Under the pieces are notes generated by a model. That model made no database searches and was not told where the DNA came from. It saw nothing but the letters and a program-made list of their open reading frames with translations. A program made the position numbers and the translations under genes. Shown piece after piece: positions 1 through 8,126 of a stretch of DNA of 64,000 nt. Where the stretch lies: assembly GCF_000422545.1 (NCBI RefSeq), contig NZ_AULZ01000002.1:124001-188000 (forward strand), written 5' to 3'. Origin of the DNA: Desulfocurvibacter africanus subsp. africanus DSM 2603. Lineage in GTDB: Bacteria > Desulfobacterota > Desulfovibrionia > Desulfovibrionales > Desulfovibrionaceae. How positions within the stretch are numbered: the stretch's first letter is position 1; each line of letters opens with the position of its first letter.

Positions 1-182
1 TCAAGATATGTGCCCTTATAGACAAGTCCGAACGGCGCGAGGTGGAATTGCAGGTTGATTTCACCGGCTTTGCCCTGGACAAAGGTTTTGTGGTGGGCTA
101 CGGACTTGACTATGCTGAAAAATATCGCGGCATGCGTAGCATCTACGACCTAATCCCCGATGGCGACGGCCGAAGCGGATAG
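1..182 (+). CDS. hpt: Hypoxanthine phosphoribosyltransferase, C-terminal part (5' end outside window)
   Basis: The window opens inside a gene read in the frame beginning at base 3 and ending with TAG at 180-182. The roughly 59 visible residues contain the Hpt C-terminal block VDFTGFALDKGFVVGYGLDYAEKYR in interrupted form: a conserved FVVGYGLDYAEKYR-type stretch preceded by an IDKSERREVE-like segment, as in purine salvage phosphoribosyltransferases that make IMP or GMP from hypoxanthine or guanine and PRPP. The catalytic loop and PRPP-binding motif lie upstream and are not visible. The next gene starts 45 bp downstream on the same strand. Family assignment is good; the substrate preference cannot be read from this fragment. 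Confidence 0.8.
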   Translation, partial: KICALIDKSERREVELQVDFTGFALDKGFVVGYGLDYAEKYRGMRSIYDLIPDGDGRSG

Positions 183-227
183 GTCTGTGCTGACGCGGCC
201 GTAGTCCGGCCATCGGAGATTACATCC

Positions 228-1823
228 ATGATTGTTCAATGCCCAGAGTGTCAGACTAAATACAACCTCCCCGACAACAAGATTTTGGACAGCGGCACCA
301 AGGTCCGCTGCTCCCGTTGCACACATACCTTCACCGCTTATCCTGAAAGCGTCGAACCCGCATTTGAGCCGGCGCCCAAGCTTCAAACGGAAGTCAAGGC
401 AGCGCCTGTACCCGAACCCTCAGCGTCCAAACCCGAGCCTGTCGCTCCCAATGCCCAGCCTCAAAAGGAAGTCGCTCACACGGCTGATGCCGTTGGCGGC
501 ACGTCCGGCAAGGCCGCTTCCGAGACCGATTTCGACGAGGAGGATTTCCTCGCCAGCCTGGGCGATCTGAGCGACCTGGGCAAGGACCCCTTTGAAGACA
601 AGCAGAAGGAAAGCGACGAGATTTCCTTCTCTGACGATTTCCTCAAGGAGGATGTTCCGGCCAAGGCGGATAGAAAGAAAAAGCCCGCGGTCGAGGACGA
701 GGATATCTTCGGCGGCCTAAGTTCCGAAACGGACCTGGGCGCGCTGCTGGGCGACAAGCCTGCGGCTCGCAAGAAGCCTGCCGATGACTTGGGTCTGGAC
801 GACCTTGATTTGGGCTCTGATTTCGCACCGAGTCCAAGTCGTGAAAGCAAAAAGGCCTCTGAGATGGGGTCCGGTGAGCCGGACGATCTTGGTCTCGGTG
901 AGGATTTGGGCTGGGGCGAATCGACCGAAAATGTAGAGGAGGAAGCTGGCGGCAGGCAAGACAAGCCCGGCGCCGCGGCTCAGGAAGAACTTGGAGACGA
1001 CGAGTTCGAGGCTGCCTTGCGCGGCTTGTCCATGGACCTGGACGAAGGCGATCCCGCCCCTGCCGGACGGTCGGCAGGGCGGCAGCGTTCTCTGGACCAG
1101 TCCGACGATATGGATGACTTGTGGCCGACGGCTAATGACGAGACAGGTTTTGAGGACGAGACCGGATCTGGTTCTAGTGCCTCAGGCCTAGGCTTGAACC
1201 TGGATGGGGACGACGATTTCGACCGTCAGCCCAAGAAGCAGAAAAGGAAGTCCGGCGGCGCAGGCAAGCTTTTGCTCTTTCTGCTCTTGTTCGTGTTCCT
1301 GCTCGCAGGAGGCGGCGTGGCCGCCATCCACTATCTCGGCCTGTGGTCCAGTCTGCCTCCGTGGGTCCAGGATATGGCCCGCACGGCTGGTTTGCCCCAG
1401 AGCGGCAGCATGGCCAAGCCCGCCGAGGAGCAGGTTCGTCTGCTCTCACTGGAGAACATCCGCCAGTACACCGTGCAGAACGAAAAAGCGGGCCAAGTCT
1501 TCGTCATCGAGGGCAAGGTGGTCAATAACTTCCCCAGCTCTAAAGAATTCATCCGCGTGCAGGCGAGCCTATATGATCAGACGGGCAACGTCGTGGTCAG
1601 CAAGGACATGTCCGCCGGCAACACGGTCTCCTTGTTTCAACTTCAGATCATGAGCCCTCAGGAGATCGATGCCGCGCTCAACTCCGACGTGGGCATCCTG
1701 AGCAACAATTCCGACGTGCAGACCGGCGAGTCCGTGCCGTTCATGGCCGTGTTCTTCAATGCGCCCGAGACCGTGGCCGAATTCGGGGTCAAGGTAATAG
1801 AGGCCAAGGACCCAGCGAAGTAG
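228..1823 (+). CDS. Zinc-ribbon (MJ0042-type) and DUF3426 membrane protein
   Basis: This 531-aa protein has three visible parts. Residues 1-38 form a zinc ribbon with Cys5, Cys8, Cys28 and Cys31, as in MJ0042-type ribbons. Residues of about 60-340 are a long, very acidic, Ala/Pro-rich low-complexity linker. A single hydrophobic segment at about 348-368 is followed by a roughly 150-residue C-terminal domain of the DUF3426 type. This arrangement is common in deltaproteobacteria and implies a cytoplasmic ribbon tethered to the inner membrane with a periplasmic domain. No enzymatic motif is visible. The ATG follows a GGAG-like site. The gene ends before a strong terminator hairpin. Function is unknown; a structural or regulatory role is only a guess. 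Confidence 0.75.
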   Translation: MIVQCPECQTKYNLPDNKILDSGTKVRCSRCTHTFTAYPESVEPAFEPAPKLQTEVKAAPVPEPSASKPEPVAPNAQPQKEVAHTADAVGGTSGKAASETDFDEEDFLASLGDLSDLGKDPFEDKQKESDEISFSDDFLKEDVPAKADRKKKPAVEDEDIFGGLSSETDLGALLGDKPAARKKPADDLGLDDLDLGSDFAPSPSRESKKASEMGSGEPDDLGLGEDLGWGESTENVEEEAGGRQDKPGAAAQEELGDDEFEAALRGLSMDLDEGDPAPAGRSAGRQRSLDQSDDMDDLWPTANDETGFEDETGSGSSASGLGLNLDGDDDFDRQPKKQKRKSGGAGKLLLFLLLFVFLLAGGGVAAIHYLGLWSSLPPWVQDMARTAGLPQSGSMAKPAEEQVRLLSLENIRQYTVQNEKAGQVFVIEGKVVNNFPSSKEFIRVQASLYDQTGNVVVSKDMSAGNTVSLFQLQIMSPQEIDAALNSDVGILSNNSDVQTGESVPFMAVFFNAPETVAEFGVKVIEAKDPAK

Positions 1824-1866
1824 ACGAGCGGACTGCTGGCTATAGCTGGAAGAGTGAGTATTTATG

Positions 1867-1902
1867 CAGGGCCGGGAGCTTCGTTCTCCCGGCCCTGTCT
1901 TT
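1867..1902 (+). terminator. Rho-independent terminator of the zinc-ribbon gene
   Basis: A 12-bp GC-rich stem (CAGGGCCGGGAG pairing with CTCCCGGCCCTG) with a 7-base loop is followed by TCTTTTT. Repeat copy 1 is inserted directly at the end of the T-tract. Confidence 0.85.
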
Positions 1903-1903
1903 T

Positions 1904-2037
1904 TAGAGCAGATTGCTTTTAAGACGCCCGCTCCGGCGTTGACGGCGCAAGTGAATTGCGCCTACGCCTACGCCTACGCGACGGCAAGCCATGCCGACGC
2001 ATGGCTTGCAGAGCATTTTCAAAAGCAAAATGCTCTA
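1904..2037 (+). repeat. Dispersed palindromic MITE-like element, copy 1 (orientation A)
   Basis: About 130 bp bounded by TA at both ends (1904-1905 and 2036-2037). The ends are imperfect terminal inverted repeats, GAGCAGATTGCTTTT on the left and the complement of GAGCATTTTGCTTTT on the right. Inside are consecutive hairpins: an 11-bp stem around GCAAGCCATGC, a 7-bp stem around GGCGCAA, and a 9-bp stem at the right end. Near-identical copies lie at 14867-14994 and 45701-45827 in the opposite orientation. This copy carries an extra GCCTAC hexamer unit. It sits directly behind a terminator T-run. No transposase is present, so it would be non-autonomous. Its apparent ORF is not considered real. 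Confidence 0.85.
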
Positions 2038-2072
2038 CATAAAGCGGCAATATGAGCTGCTGAGGAGATGGA

Positions 2073-3431
2073 ATGGCCAAGACGCGTGAAATCTATATCT
2101 GCTCGACTTGCGGCAACCAGAGCCTTGTATGGCAGGGCCAGTGCCCGGCCTGCAAGGAGTGGAACACCTTGGCTGCCGAGATTGTGAGCAAGAAAAGCCC
2201 ATCCGAGTCCAAGCCGGGCGGCAAGAATGCCCCCGTGGCCCTGGAAGAGGTCGGCGGCGAGCTGATGCAGGGCCGACCCACGGGCTTCGAGGAGTTGGAC
2301 CGCGTGCTGGGCAAGGGGCTGACGCCCGGCGCGGCCGTGCTCCTGGGCGGTGAACCGGGCATCGGCAAGTCCACGCTGCTCCTGCAGCTCGCCGGCAGTG
2401 TGGCGACTCGCGGCGGCCGGGCGGTCTACGCCTCGGGCGAGGAGTCCCTGCCGCAACTCAAGGGCCGGGCCGAGCGTCTTGGTCTGTTGGGGCCGGGGCT
2501 GCTGGCCATGGCCACGGCCAATAACGACGACCTGCTGAGCCTGTTTACGTCCGGTCAGCCGCCCGAGCTGCTCATCGTGGATTCGGTGCAAACCATGGCA
2601 TCCTCGCGCGTGGATGGCATACCCGGCAGCGTGAGCCAGGTGCGCGCCGTGTCCACGGAACTCATCGAGCAGGCCAAGAAGTCCGCCACCACGCTCTTCC
2701 TCGTGGGACACGTGACCAAGGAAGGCAGCATCGCCGGCCCCAAGCTCATGGAACACATGGTGGACACGGTGCTCTACCTGGAGGGCGACCGGCGCCACCT
2801 GTACCGCATCCTGCGCGTGCTCAAAAACCGCTTCGGACCCAGCGACGAGTTGCTGGTGCTGGAGATGCTCGAAAAAGGACTGTCCATCGTCAGCGATCCG
2901 TCTACCTTCTTCCTGGGTGAGCGGGACGCCTCTTTATCAGGGACGGCGGTGGTCATGGCCATGGACGGTCAGCGACCCTTCGCAGTGGAGGTGCAGGCCC
3001 TCGTGGGCCGCTCTACGTTGTCCTTCCCCCGGCGGACGGCCCTGGGCTTTGACGTGAACCGTCTGCACCTGCTGTTGGCCGTGCTGGAGAAACACCTGCG
3101 CATCAACCTGGCTACGTCTGATGTGTACTGCAAGATCGGCGGCGGGCTGAAGCTGGCCGAGCCGGGTCTGGACCTGGGCATCGTCGCGGCCGTGCTGTCG
3201 AGCCTCTACGATCGGCCGCTTCCAGAAGGCGCGGTGTTTTGGGGTGAGATTGACCTGAACGGCATGGTCAGGCCCGTCAGCGCTCACGACATACGACGCA
3301 AGCAGGCCAAGCGCTTGGGATACGGCCCCATGTTCTTTTCCAGGCAAGGCAAGGGCCTGCACGGCAGCGGGACGATTGGAGGCTTCCAGAAGGCGCTTTT
3401 CGGTCAGGAGGGCGGACAGGGAGAAGGCTGA
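2073..3431 (+). CDS. radA: DNA repair protein RadA (Sms)
   Basis: The 452-aa length is typical for RadA. The order of motifs is diagnostic: an N-terminal C4 zinc finger (Cys10, Cys13, Cys24, Cys27), a RecA-like ATPase core with Walker A GEPGIGKS at about 93-101, the RadA-specific KNRFG motif at about 251-255, and a C-terminal Lon-protease-like domain. RadA is a DNA-dependent ATPase and branch-migration helicase that helps process recombination intermediates in the cytoplasm. The ATG follows a GAGGAG-type site (AGGAGATGGA). The gene lies between repeat copy 1 and a convergent tRNA gene, so it is probably transcribed alone. No clear terminator follows on its own strand. Confidence 0.95.
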   Translation: MAKTREIYICSTCGNQSLVWQGQCPACKEWNTLAAEIVSKKSPSESKPGGKNAPVALEEVGGELMQGRPTGFEELDRVLGKGLTPGAAVLLGGEPGIGKSTLLLQLAGSVATRGGRAVYASGEESLPQLKGRAERLGLLGPGLLAMATANNDDLLSLFTSGQPPELLIVDSVQTMASSRVDGIPGSVSQVRAVSTELIEQAKKSATTLFLVGHVTKEGSIAGPKLMEHMVDTVLYLEGDRRHLYRILRVLKNRFGPSDELLVLEMLEKGLSIVSDPSTFFLGERDASLSGTAVVMAMDGQRPFAVEVQALVGRSTLSFPRRTALGFDVNRLHLLLAVLEKHLRINLATSDVYCKIGGGLKLAEPGLDLGIVAAVLSSLYDRPLPEGAVFWGEIDLNGMVRPVSAHDIRRKQAKRLGYGPMFFSRQGKGLHGSGTIGGFQKALFGQEGGQGEG

Positions 3432-3489
3432 AATTGATTCCGTCCAACGCAAAGAAAGGCGCTTGTCTACCGAATTTATGTACCGAGAC

Positions 3490-3521
3490 AAAAAAGGGTT
3501 ACGATTGTCTCGTAACCCTTT
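3490..3521 (-). terminator. Terminator downstream of tRNA-Pro
   Basis: Read on the minus strand, a 12-bp perfect stem (AAAGGGTTACGA with TCGTAACCCTTT, 5-base loop) runs into a T6 tract, 6 bp after the tRNA CCA end. Confidence 0.85.
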
Positions 3522-3527
3522 GAAATC

Positions 3528-3604
3528 TGGTCGGGATGAGAGGATTTGAACCTCCGGTCTCCGCGTCCCGAACGCGGCGCTCTACCAGACTGAGCCACAT
3601 CCCG
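3528..3604 (-). tRNA. tRNA-Pro (anticodon CGG)
   Basis: The minus strand folds into a complete 77-nt cloverleaf. The acceptor stem CGGGATG pairs with CATCCCG, the anticodon stem is CCGCG/CGCGG and the loop TTCGGGA places CGG at positions 34-36. The T arm carries GGTTCAAATCC. The A discriminator and an encoded CCA end are present. It reads the CCG proline codon, which should be frequent in this GC-rich genome. Confidence 0.95.
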
Positions 3605-3746
3605 TTGTGCGAGGTGCTGATATAGGTAGTGGAGCTGGTTTTGGCAAGAAAAAAGATAAGCAAAGGAGGATAGGTCTCCATTGACTTGCGGAAGCGGCAG
3701 GGCCATTTTCGGCGTCCTGCTTGGGACCGTTTACAGGGGACAAACA

Positions 3747-4670
3747 ATGATAATGCCTTCGGAGCGTAGTCTGCGTCTGGCCCACGCTTCTCTGTTCACC
3801 TCGACGGTACTCTGGGGCGCTTCGTTCATCGCCATGAAGATAGCCGTAACTGCCTACGGCCCCATGCCGGTGATCTGGGGTCGCATGGCCATCGCCTCGC
3901 TCATATTTATGGCTTGCTCGCGTAGCTTGCGCCGAGTGGTTTTTCAACTCCGCGACATCTGGGCCATCCTGCTCATGGCTTTATTCGAGCCGTGTCTCTA
4001 TTATCTCTTTGAAGGCTACGCCATGCACTATACCACGGCCTCCCAGGCCGGGACTGTTTCGGCGATATTGCCTCTGACCGTGGCGGTGGGCGCACACTTC
4101 ATGCTTGCAGAGAATATTCGGGCAAGCGTGGTCGTCGGCTTTCTTGTTTCGCTTGCGGGCGTGGCTGTGTTGTCCCTGGGCGGCTCTGCCACGGAAGATG
4201 CGCCTAATCCAGTATTGGGCAATTTCCTGGAATTCATGGCCATGGTCAGCGCCACTGGTTACATGCTGCTGGTCAAGCGACTTTCGGCTCGCCACTCTCC
4301 CTGGTATCTGACCGCCATGCAGGCCGTATGCGGCGCGGTGTTCTTTTTGCCAGCGTTTTTGTGGCACGCGCCCGAAATCCCAGCCAATTTTGCCTGGGCG
4401 CCAACCCTGGCCGTGGTTTTCCTTGGCACGATCATTACCGTCGGGGCATATGGCCTTTACAACTACGGTATGAGCATTCTGCCCGCGAGCCAGGCTGCAG
4501 CCTATGTGAACCTGATACCTGTGGTCGCCGTGGCGCTGGGCTGGCTCATGCTCGGTGAACGCTTTACTACCGTCCAATTTCTGGGTGCCGGCTTGGTATT
4601 CATCGGTATTTATTGCAGCCAGGGACGAGGCTTCACGAGGCGGAAAGTTGCTTCGCAGGTGAAGGGATAA
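3747..4670 (+). CDS. EamA/DMT-family transporter
   Basis: The 307-aa protein is hydrophobic throughout and fits the ten-helix EamA (drug/metabolite transporter, RhaT/YdcZ-like) fold. It has two internally similar halves, an early WGASFIAMKI segment and a late PASQAAAYVNLIPVVAVALG segment that are both characteristic of the family. Such proteins usually export metabolites or amino acids through the inner membrane; the substrate cannot be predicted here. I chose the ATG at 3747 because it follows AGGGGA at 6-bp spacing and starts just before the first helix. A longer TTG-initiated frame from 3681 adds an unsupported stretch. It converges on the flagellin gene across a shared terminator. Confidence 0.85.
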   Translation: MIMPSERSLRLAHASLFTSTVLWGASFIAMKIAVTAYGPMPVIWGRMAIASLIFMACSRSLRRVVFQLRDIWAILLMALFEPCLYYLFEGYAMHYTTASQAGTVSAILPLTVAVGAHFMLAENIRASVVVGFLVSLAGVAVLSLGGSATEDAPNPVLGNFLEFMAMVSATGYMLLVKRLSARHSPWYLTAMQAVCGAVFFLPAFLWHAPEIPANFAWAPTLAVVFLGTIITVGAYGLYNYGMSILPASQAAAYVNLIPVVAVALGWLMLGERFTTVQFLGAGLVFIGIYCSQGRGFTRRKVASQVKG

Positions 4671-4783
4671 GGCGTAGCGGATTGGCGTGTTCGACCAGAG
4701 CCCAAAGGCCCTGCTCTGTCACGGCGGAATTTCGACAAAGCCAGGCAGGCTACAACGCAGCTCGGCTTGGTCGGCTGGAAATG

Positions 4784-4811
4784 AAAAAGGCCCGCAAGAG
4801 CGGGCCTTTTT
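4784..4811. terminator. Bidirectional terminator between the EamA exporter and flagellin
   Basis: AAAAAGGCCCGC, a 4-base loop and GCGGGCCTTTTT form a perfect 12-bp stem with A and T tracts on both sides. It can stop transcription from the plus-strand exporter and the minus-strand flagellin gene. Confidence 0.9.
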
Positions 4812-4837
4812 CTTCAACAATATGAAGATGGTCAGAA

Positions 4838-5737
4838 TTAGCCGCCGATGAGCTGCATGGCCATCCTGGGCAGGGAGTTGGCCTGGGACAGCATGGCCAC
4901 CGCGGACTGCGACAGGATCTGCTGGCGCACGAACTCGGTCATCTCGGAGGCGACGTCCACGTCGGAGATGCGCGACTCGGCGGCTTGCAGGTTCTCGGCC
5001 TGGATCTGCAGGTTGGAGACGGTGTTCTCCAGGCGGTTCTGCAGGGCGCCCAGGTTGGCGCGGATCTTGTCCTTGGAGATGATAGCGCTGTTGATGGCTT
5101 CCAGGGCCTTCTGGGCATTCTCCTGCGTGGAGATGGAAGCGCCAGCGGCGGTGGCGCCGGCGCAAAGGCCCACGCCCAGAGCCGAGGCCGTGGAGTTGCC
5201 GATGGCGATGTAGTAGTAGTCCTCGGCCGAGTCGTTGCCCGTGCCGAAGTGGACCTTCAGCGGGCCGGTGGAAGCAAGCGCGGAGCCATCATGCGTGCTG
5301 TTTGCGCCGGACAGGTTGCCGTTCAGCAGATAGACGCCGTTGAAGTCGGTCGCGCTGGCGATACGCGTGATTTCCGAAGCCATGGCCTGGTACTCGGAGT
5401 CGATGATCAGGCGCTGGTCGGAGTTGTAGGTGCCGGTGGAGGCCTGCGTTGCAAGCTCCTTCATGCGGATGAGCTTTTCGTCAATGACCTGCAATCCGCC
5501 GTCAGCCGTCTGGATGAGGCTGATGGCGTCGTTGGCGTTGCGCACGCCCTGGTTGAGGGACGAGATGTCGGCGCGCATGAGCTCGCGGGAAGCCAAACCG
5601 GCCGCGTCATCGGCGGCGGTGCCAACGCGCAGTCCCGAGGACAGGCGGCGGGTGGACACGGACAGGTTGGAGTACGAAGTGCTCAGGTTGCGGGCCGCGT
5701 TCGTCGCCATCAGGTTGTGATTGATCGTAAGAGACAT
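4838..5737 (-). CDS. fliC: Flagellin
   Basis: The 299-aa protein is a compact flagellin. The N-terminal D0/D1 region begins MSLTINHNLMATNAARNL and includes the conserved RLSSGLR motif. The C-terminal D1/D0 region includes AAESRISDVDVASEM and ends in a helix with QANSLPRMAMQLIGG. The variable middle region is short (about 130 residues), so the filament surface domain is small. Flagellin is secreted by the flagellar type III system and polymerises as the filament. The ATG at 5737 follows a strong AAGGAGG; the 13-residue extension of the longer frame is unsupported. A consensus sigma-28 promoter lies upstream. It appears to be a single-gene unit here. Confidence 0.95.
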   Translation of the reverse strand: MSLTINHNLMATNAARNLSTSYSNLSVSTRRLSSGLRVGTAADDAAGLASRELMRADISSLNQGVRNANDAISLIQTADGGLQVIDEKLIRMKELATQASTGTYNSDQRLIIDSEYQAMASEITRIASATDFNGVYLLNGNLSGANSTHDGSALASTGPLKVHFGTGNDSAEDYYYIAIGNSTASALGVGLCAGATAAGASISTQENAQKALEAINSAIISKDKIRANLGALQNRLENTVSNLQIQAENLQAAESRISDVDVASEMTEFVRQQILSQSAVAMLSQANSLPRMAMQLIGG

Positions 5738-5793
5738 AGTTGATTCCTCCTTGAAGTGTGTTGGCGTCCTTGCCAATGTGAACTATGCAACTC

Positions 5794-5820
5794 TTATCGG
5801 CGGCCCCGTTGGAAACTTTA
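5794..5820 (-). promoter_or_regulatory. Sigma-28 (FliA) promoter of flagellin
   Basis: On the minus strand the sequence reads TAAAGTTT, 11 bases, then GCCGATAA. This matches the classical FliA-type consensus with the standard spacing. It lies 56 bp upstream of the flagellin ATG, as expected for a late flagellar gene. Confidence 0.9.
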
Positions 5821-5979
5821 GGGAATTATTCCGGTGCTTCCCGGATGAGGTTCGTCGACCGCCAACCCGCCTGGCACAAGGATTCGCGGCCATGATGTAT
5901 GGACACCGGGCCTGAAAAGCTGTACCAAATCTGAAAAATCGCTCAGGCGAGATCAACCAAACCCACCCGAATCTGCGCA

Positions 5980-7332
5980 ATGACCAATTACTACCGAATG
6001 ACCATCAAGAAGCGTTCAAAGCGGAAGACGATCGTGCTTGTCATGATATGCTTCATGGGTATTCTCAGCCTAATGCCCATGCTCGACCGGGATGACAGGC
6101 AGGAAGGAGCCTCGGACTCTCGTGCTGCAAGCAAGCCCGGAGCCGCAAGGGACGAGTTCACGGAAGCGACTGGACAGGCCGGTAACGAAATCCTTGCAGG
6201 GGACAGTGGCGTGGATGCCCTTCTACTCAAGGAAGGCGTCGTGCAGAAGGGCGATACAGTCATGACGCTGCTCGGTGACTTCTTTTCCCCCGCCGAAATT
6301 ATTTCCCTGGCCCGCGAATGCGAGGAAATTTTTTCTTTGTCGCGCATCTGCGCGGGCCATGCTTTCGCCATCACGACCCAGGGCGATGATTTTCACGGCT
6401 TCGAGTATGAGATCAGCGCGGCGGAGAAGCTCCGGATTCTCAAGGCGGAAGAGGGCTTTCAAGTCGAGCGCGCACCCATCGAGTACGATGTGCGCACGGA
6501 GCGCGTGTCGGGCGTGATCACCAGCAACCTTTACGCTGCTGTGGACGCTGCCGGCGAATCGCCGGAACTCGCCGTGCGGCTAGCGGAAATTTTCGCCTGG
6601 GACATCGATTTCATTCGCGACATTCGCGAGGGCGATACGTTTACCGTATTGGCGGAGAAGCGCTCACGGGATGGCCAACCCGCAGGCTATGGGCGCATTT
6701 TGGCGGCCATGTTCATCAATCAGGGGCAGGTCTACAAGGGCTTTCTCTTCGAAACGGCCGAGGGCCAAGCCCACTTCTATGATGAGAACGGCCGTTCCAT
6801 GCGCAAGGCCTTCCTCAAAACTCCGCTAGACTTCGCCCGCATCACTTCGGGATTTTCACGCAAGCGGTTCCATCCCGTGCTCGGTGTCAACCGCCCTCAT
6901 CTGGGTACCGATTACGCCGCACCCACAGGCACGCCCATCAAGAGCGTGGGGGATGGTGTGATCACGGTCCGGACCAGGAATAACGCATCGGGCAACTACA
7001 TCACCATCCGCCACAACAACAGCTACGAGACATCCTACCTGCACATGAGCCGCTTCGCGTCCGGCCTCAAACGCGGTTCGCGCGTGCGGCAGGGGCAAGT
7101 CATCGGCTACGTGGGCCAAACTGGCTGGGCGACCGGGCCTCACGTCTGCTTTCGCATGAAGAAGAACGGTCAGCATATCAATCCAGTCAAGCTCAAGACG
7201 CCGCCGGCCGAGGGAGTGCCCCAGGACCGCAGAGAGGCCTTCGCCGGATTGGTCAGCCATCTGACCACAACGCTGGAGCAGGATGCGAGTCACACCGCGG
7301 AAGCTCAGCGTCAGACCATTCCCGCGATCTAG
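5980..7332 (+). CDS. M23-family peptidoglycan endopeptidase with membrane anchor
   Basis: This 450-aa protein has an N-terminal basic segment followed by one hydrophobic helix (about 15-33), so it is exported or anchored. The middle has a LysM/OapA-like region. The C-terminal LytM/M23 domain carries His307-Leu-Gly-Thr-Asp311, the HxxxD zinc motif. The second motif is GPHVCF: His388 is kept but the position that is usually the third zinc ligand is Cys390. This GPHxC variant occurs in some M23 proteins as far as I recall. It probably cuts peptide cross-links in the periplasm. It is divergent from flagellin across a 242-bp gap. Start choice is uncertain because a second ATG lies 21 bp downstream and neither has a clear ribosome binding site. 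Confidence 0.85.
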   Translation: MTNYYRMTIKKRSKRKTIVLVMICFMGILSLMPMLDRDDRQEGASDSRAASKPGAARDEFTEATGQAGNEILAGDSGVDALLLKEGVVQKGDTVMTLLGDFFSPAEIISLARECEEIFSLSRICAGHAFAITTQGDDFHGFEYEISAAEKLRILKAEEGFQVERAPIEYDVRTERVSGVITSNLYAAVDAAGESPELAVRLAEIFAWDIDFIRDIREGDTFTVLAEKRSRDGQPAGYGRILAAMFINQGQVYKGFLFETAEGQAHFYDENGRSMRKAFLKTPLDFARITSGFSRKRFHPVLGVNRPHLGTDYAAPTGTPIKSVGDGVITVRTRNNASGNYITIRHNNSYETSYLHMSRFASGLKRGSRVRQGQVIGYVGQTGWATGPHVCFRMKKNGQHINPVKLKTPPAEGVPQDRREAFAGLVSHLTTTLEQDASHTAEAQRQTIPAI

Positions 7333-7533
7333 CCTTGCAGCTTGCCGGGCAGTAGGGGAGGCTTGCGCCTCTCTGGGCATGTGGCGATGATTTTGGTCAG
7401 ATAGCGCCATAAACGCTTGGCTTATGGTCGCATTCGTGACTGCGGGGAATTCCGACAGCTATAATTATTTATACGTACCATGGAGTTTTGCGCACAGTGA
7501 GGGCAAGACTCGTTGCATGAGCCGAGAACACAC

Positions 7534-7566
7534 AAAACCCCGCCGGGAAGTCACCTGACGGGGTTT
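7534..7566 (-). terminator. Terminator-like hairpin after the small zinc-ribbon gene
   Basis: On the minus strand the stem AAACCCCG/CGGGGTTT, with a 16-base loop, ends in TTTT about 65 bp after the stop codon of the 84-aa gene. The loop is longer than usual. Confidence 0.55.
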
Positions 7567-7632
7567 ATGCGCTGGGAGGCTTGCAAGGCCTCCCGTGTGG
7601 CTGTCGCGAAACGTGGATCTCGACGGCTGGAA

Positions 7633-7887
7633 TTAATCCAACGTCGGGCACCAGGACAACAGGTTAAAAGGCTTGAACTCGTTGCCGGGATCGATGGCGT
7701 AGCGGCATCCCAGGCGGGAGTCGTCGCGCTTGTTGGCGATAGTATCGTTGGATCCCTTGTAATACGGGCAATCGTTGTTGTTGCAGACGAGAATTTCGCC
7801 CCACCATGTTTCGGGCGGTGCGATCCAGATTTTAAGCTCGCTGCCGCAATGCGGGCAGGTGTGCGTTCCAAACTTGTTGTCGGACAT
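7633..7887 (-). CDS. Small zinc-ribbon protein, Ogr/Delta-like
   Basis: This 84-aa protein has CPHCG near the N terminus (Cys11, Cys14) and CNNNDCPYY about 20 residues later, a pattern like the Ogr/Delta-type zinc finger of phage late-gene activators. It also resembles conserved small proteins of sulfate reducers. A third region has isolated Cys residues in the C-terminal half. The ATG follows AAAGGAGC at good spacing, supporting real expression. The gene stands alone, with a divergent PilZ-like gene upstream and a hairpin terminator downstream. No phage genes surround it, so a DNA-binding or metal-sensing role is plausible but unproven. Confidence 0.65.
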   Translation of the reverse strand: MSDNKFGTHTCPHCGSELKIWIAPPETWWGEILVCNNNDCPYYKGSNDTIANKRDDSRLGCRYAIDPGNEFKPFNLLSWCPTLD

Positions 7888-8126
7888 TAGCTGCTCCTTT
7901 GGGCAAATCTTGGTATCGGGACGCGAGATCAGCGTCGCGAAACATTAAATAAAGAGCAAACCGAGAACGTCAACACCCTGCGCTACGCTTTTTGATCAAG
8001 CTCCGCGCTGGAGTAGGAGACAAGCAGGTATACCTTACCGCCGTCCGCCAGGGAGTGATCGAGAATTCTCGACGATTGCCGGTTTGCCGAGTATTGATGG
8101 AGATAGATCATTTCGAGGAGCAGTGC

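Noticed and set aside
1864-2055. 63-aa frame with an Ala-Tyr-rich middle
   Set aside because: It is the translation of repeat copy 1 and part of the terminator; the same peptide would appear in copy 2, and there is no ribosome binding site.
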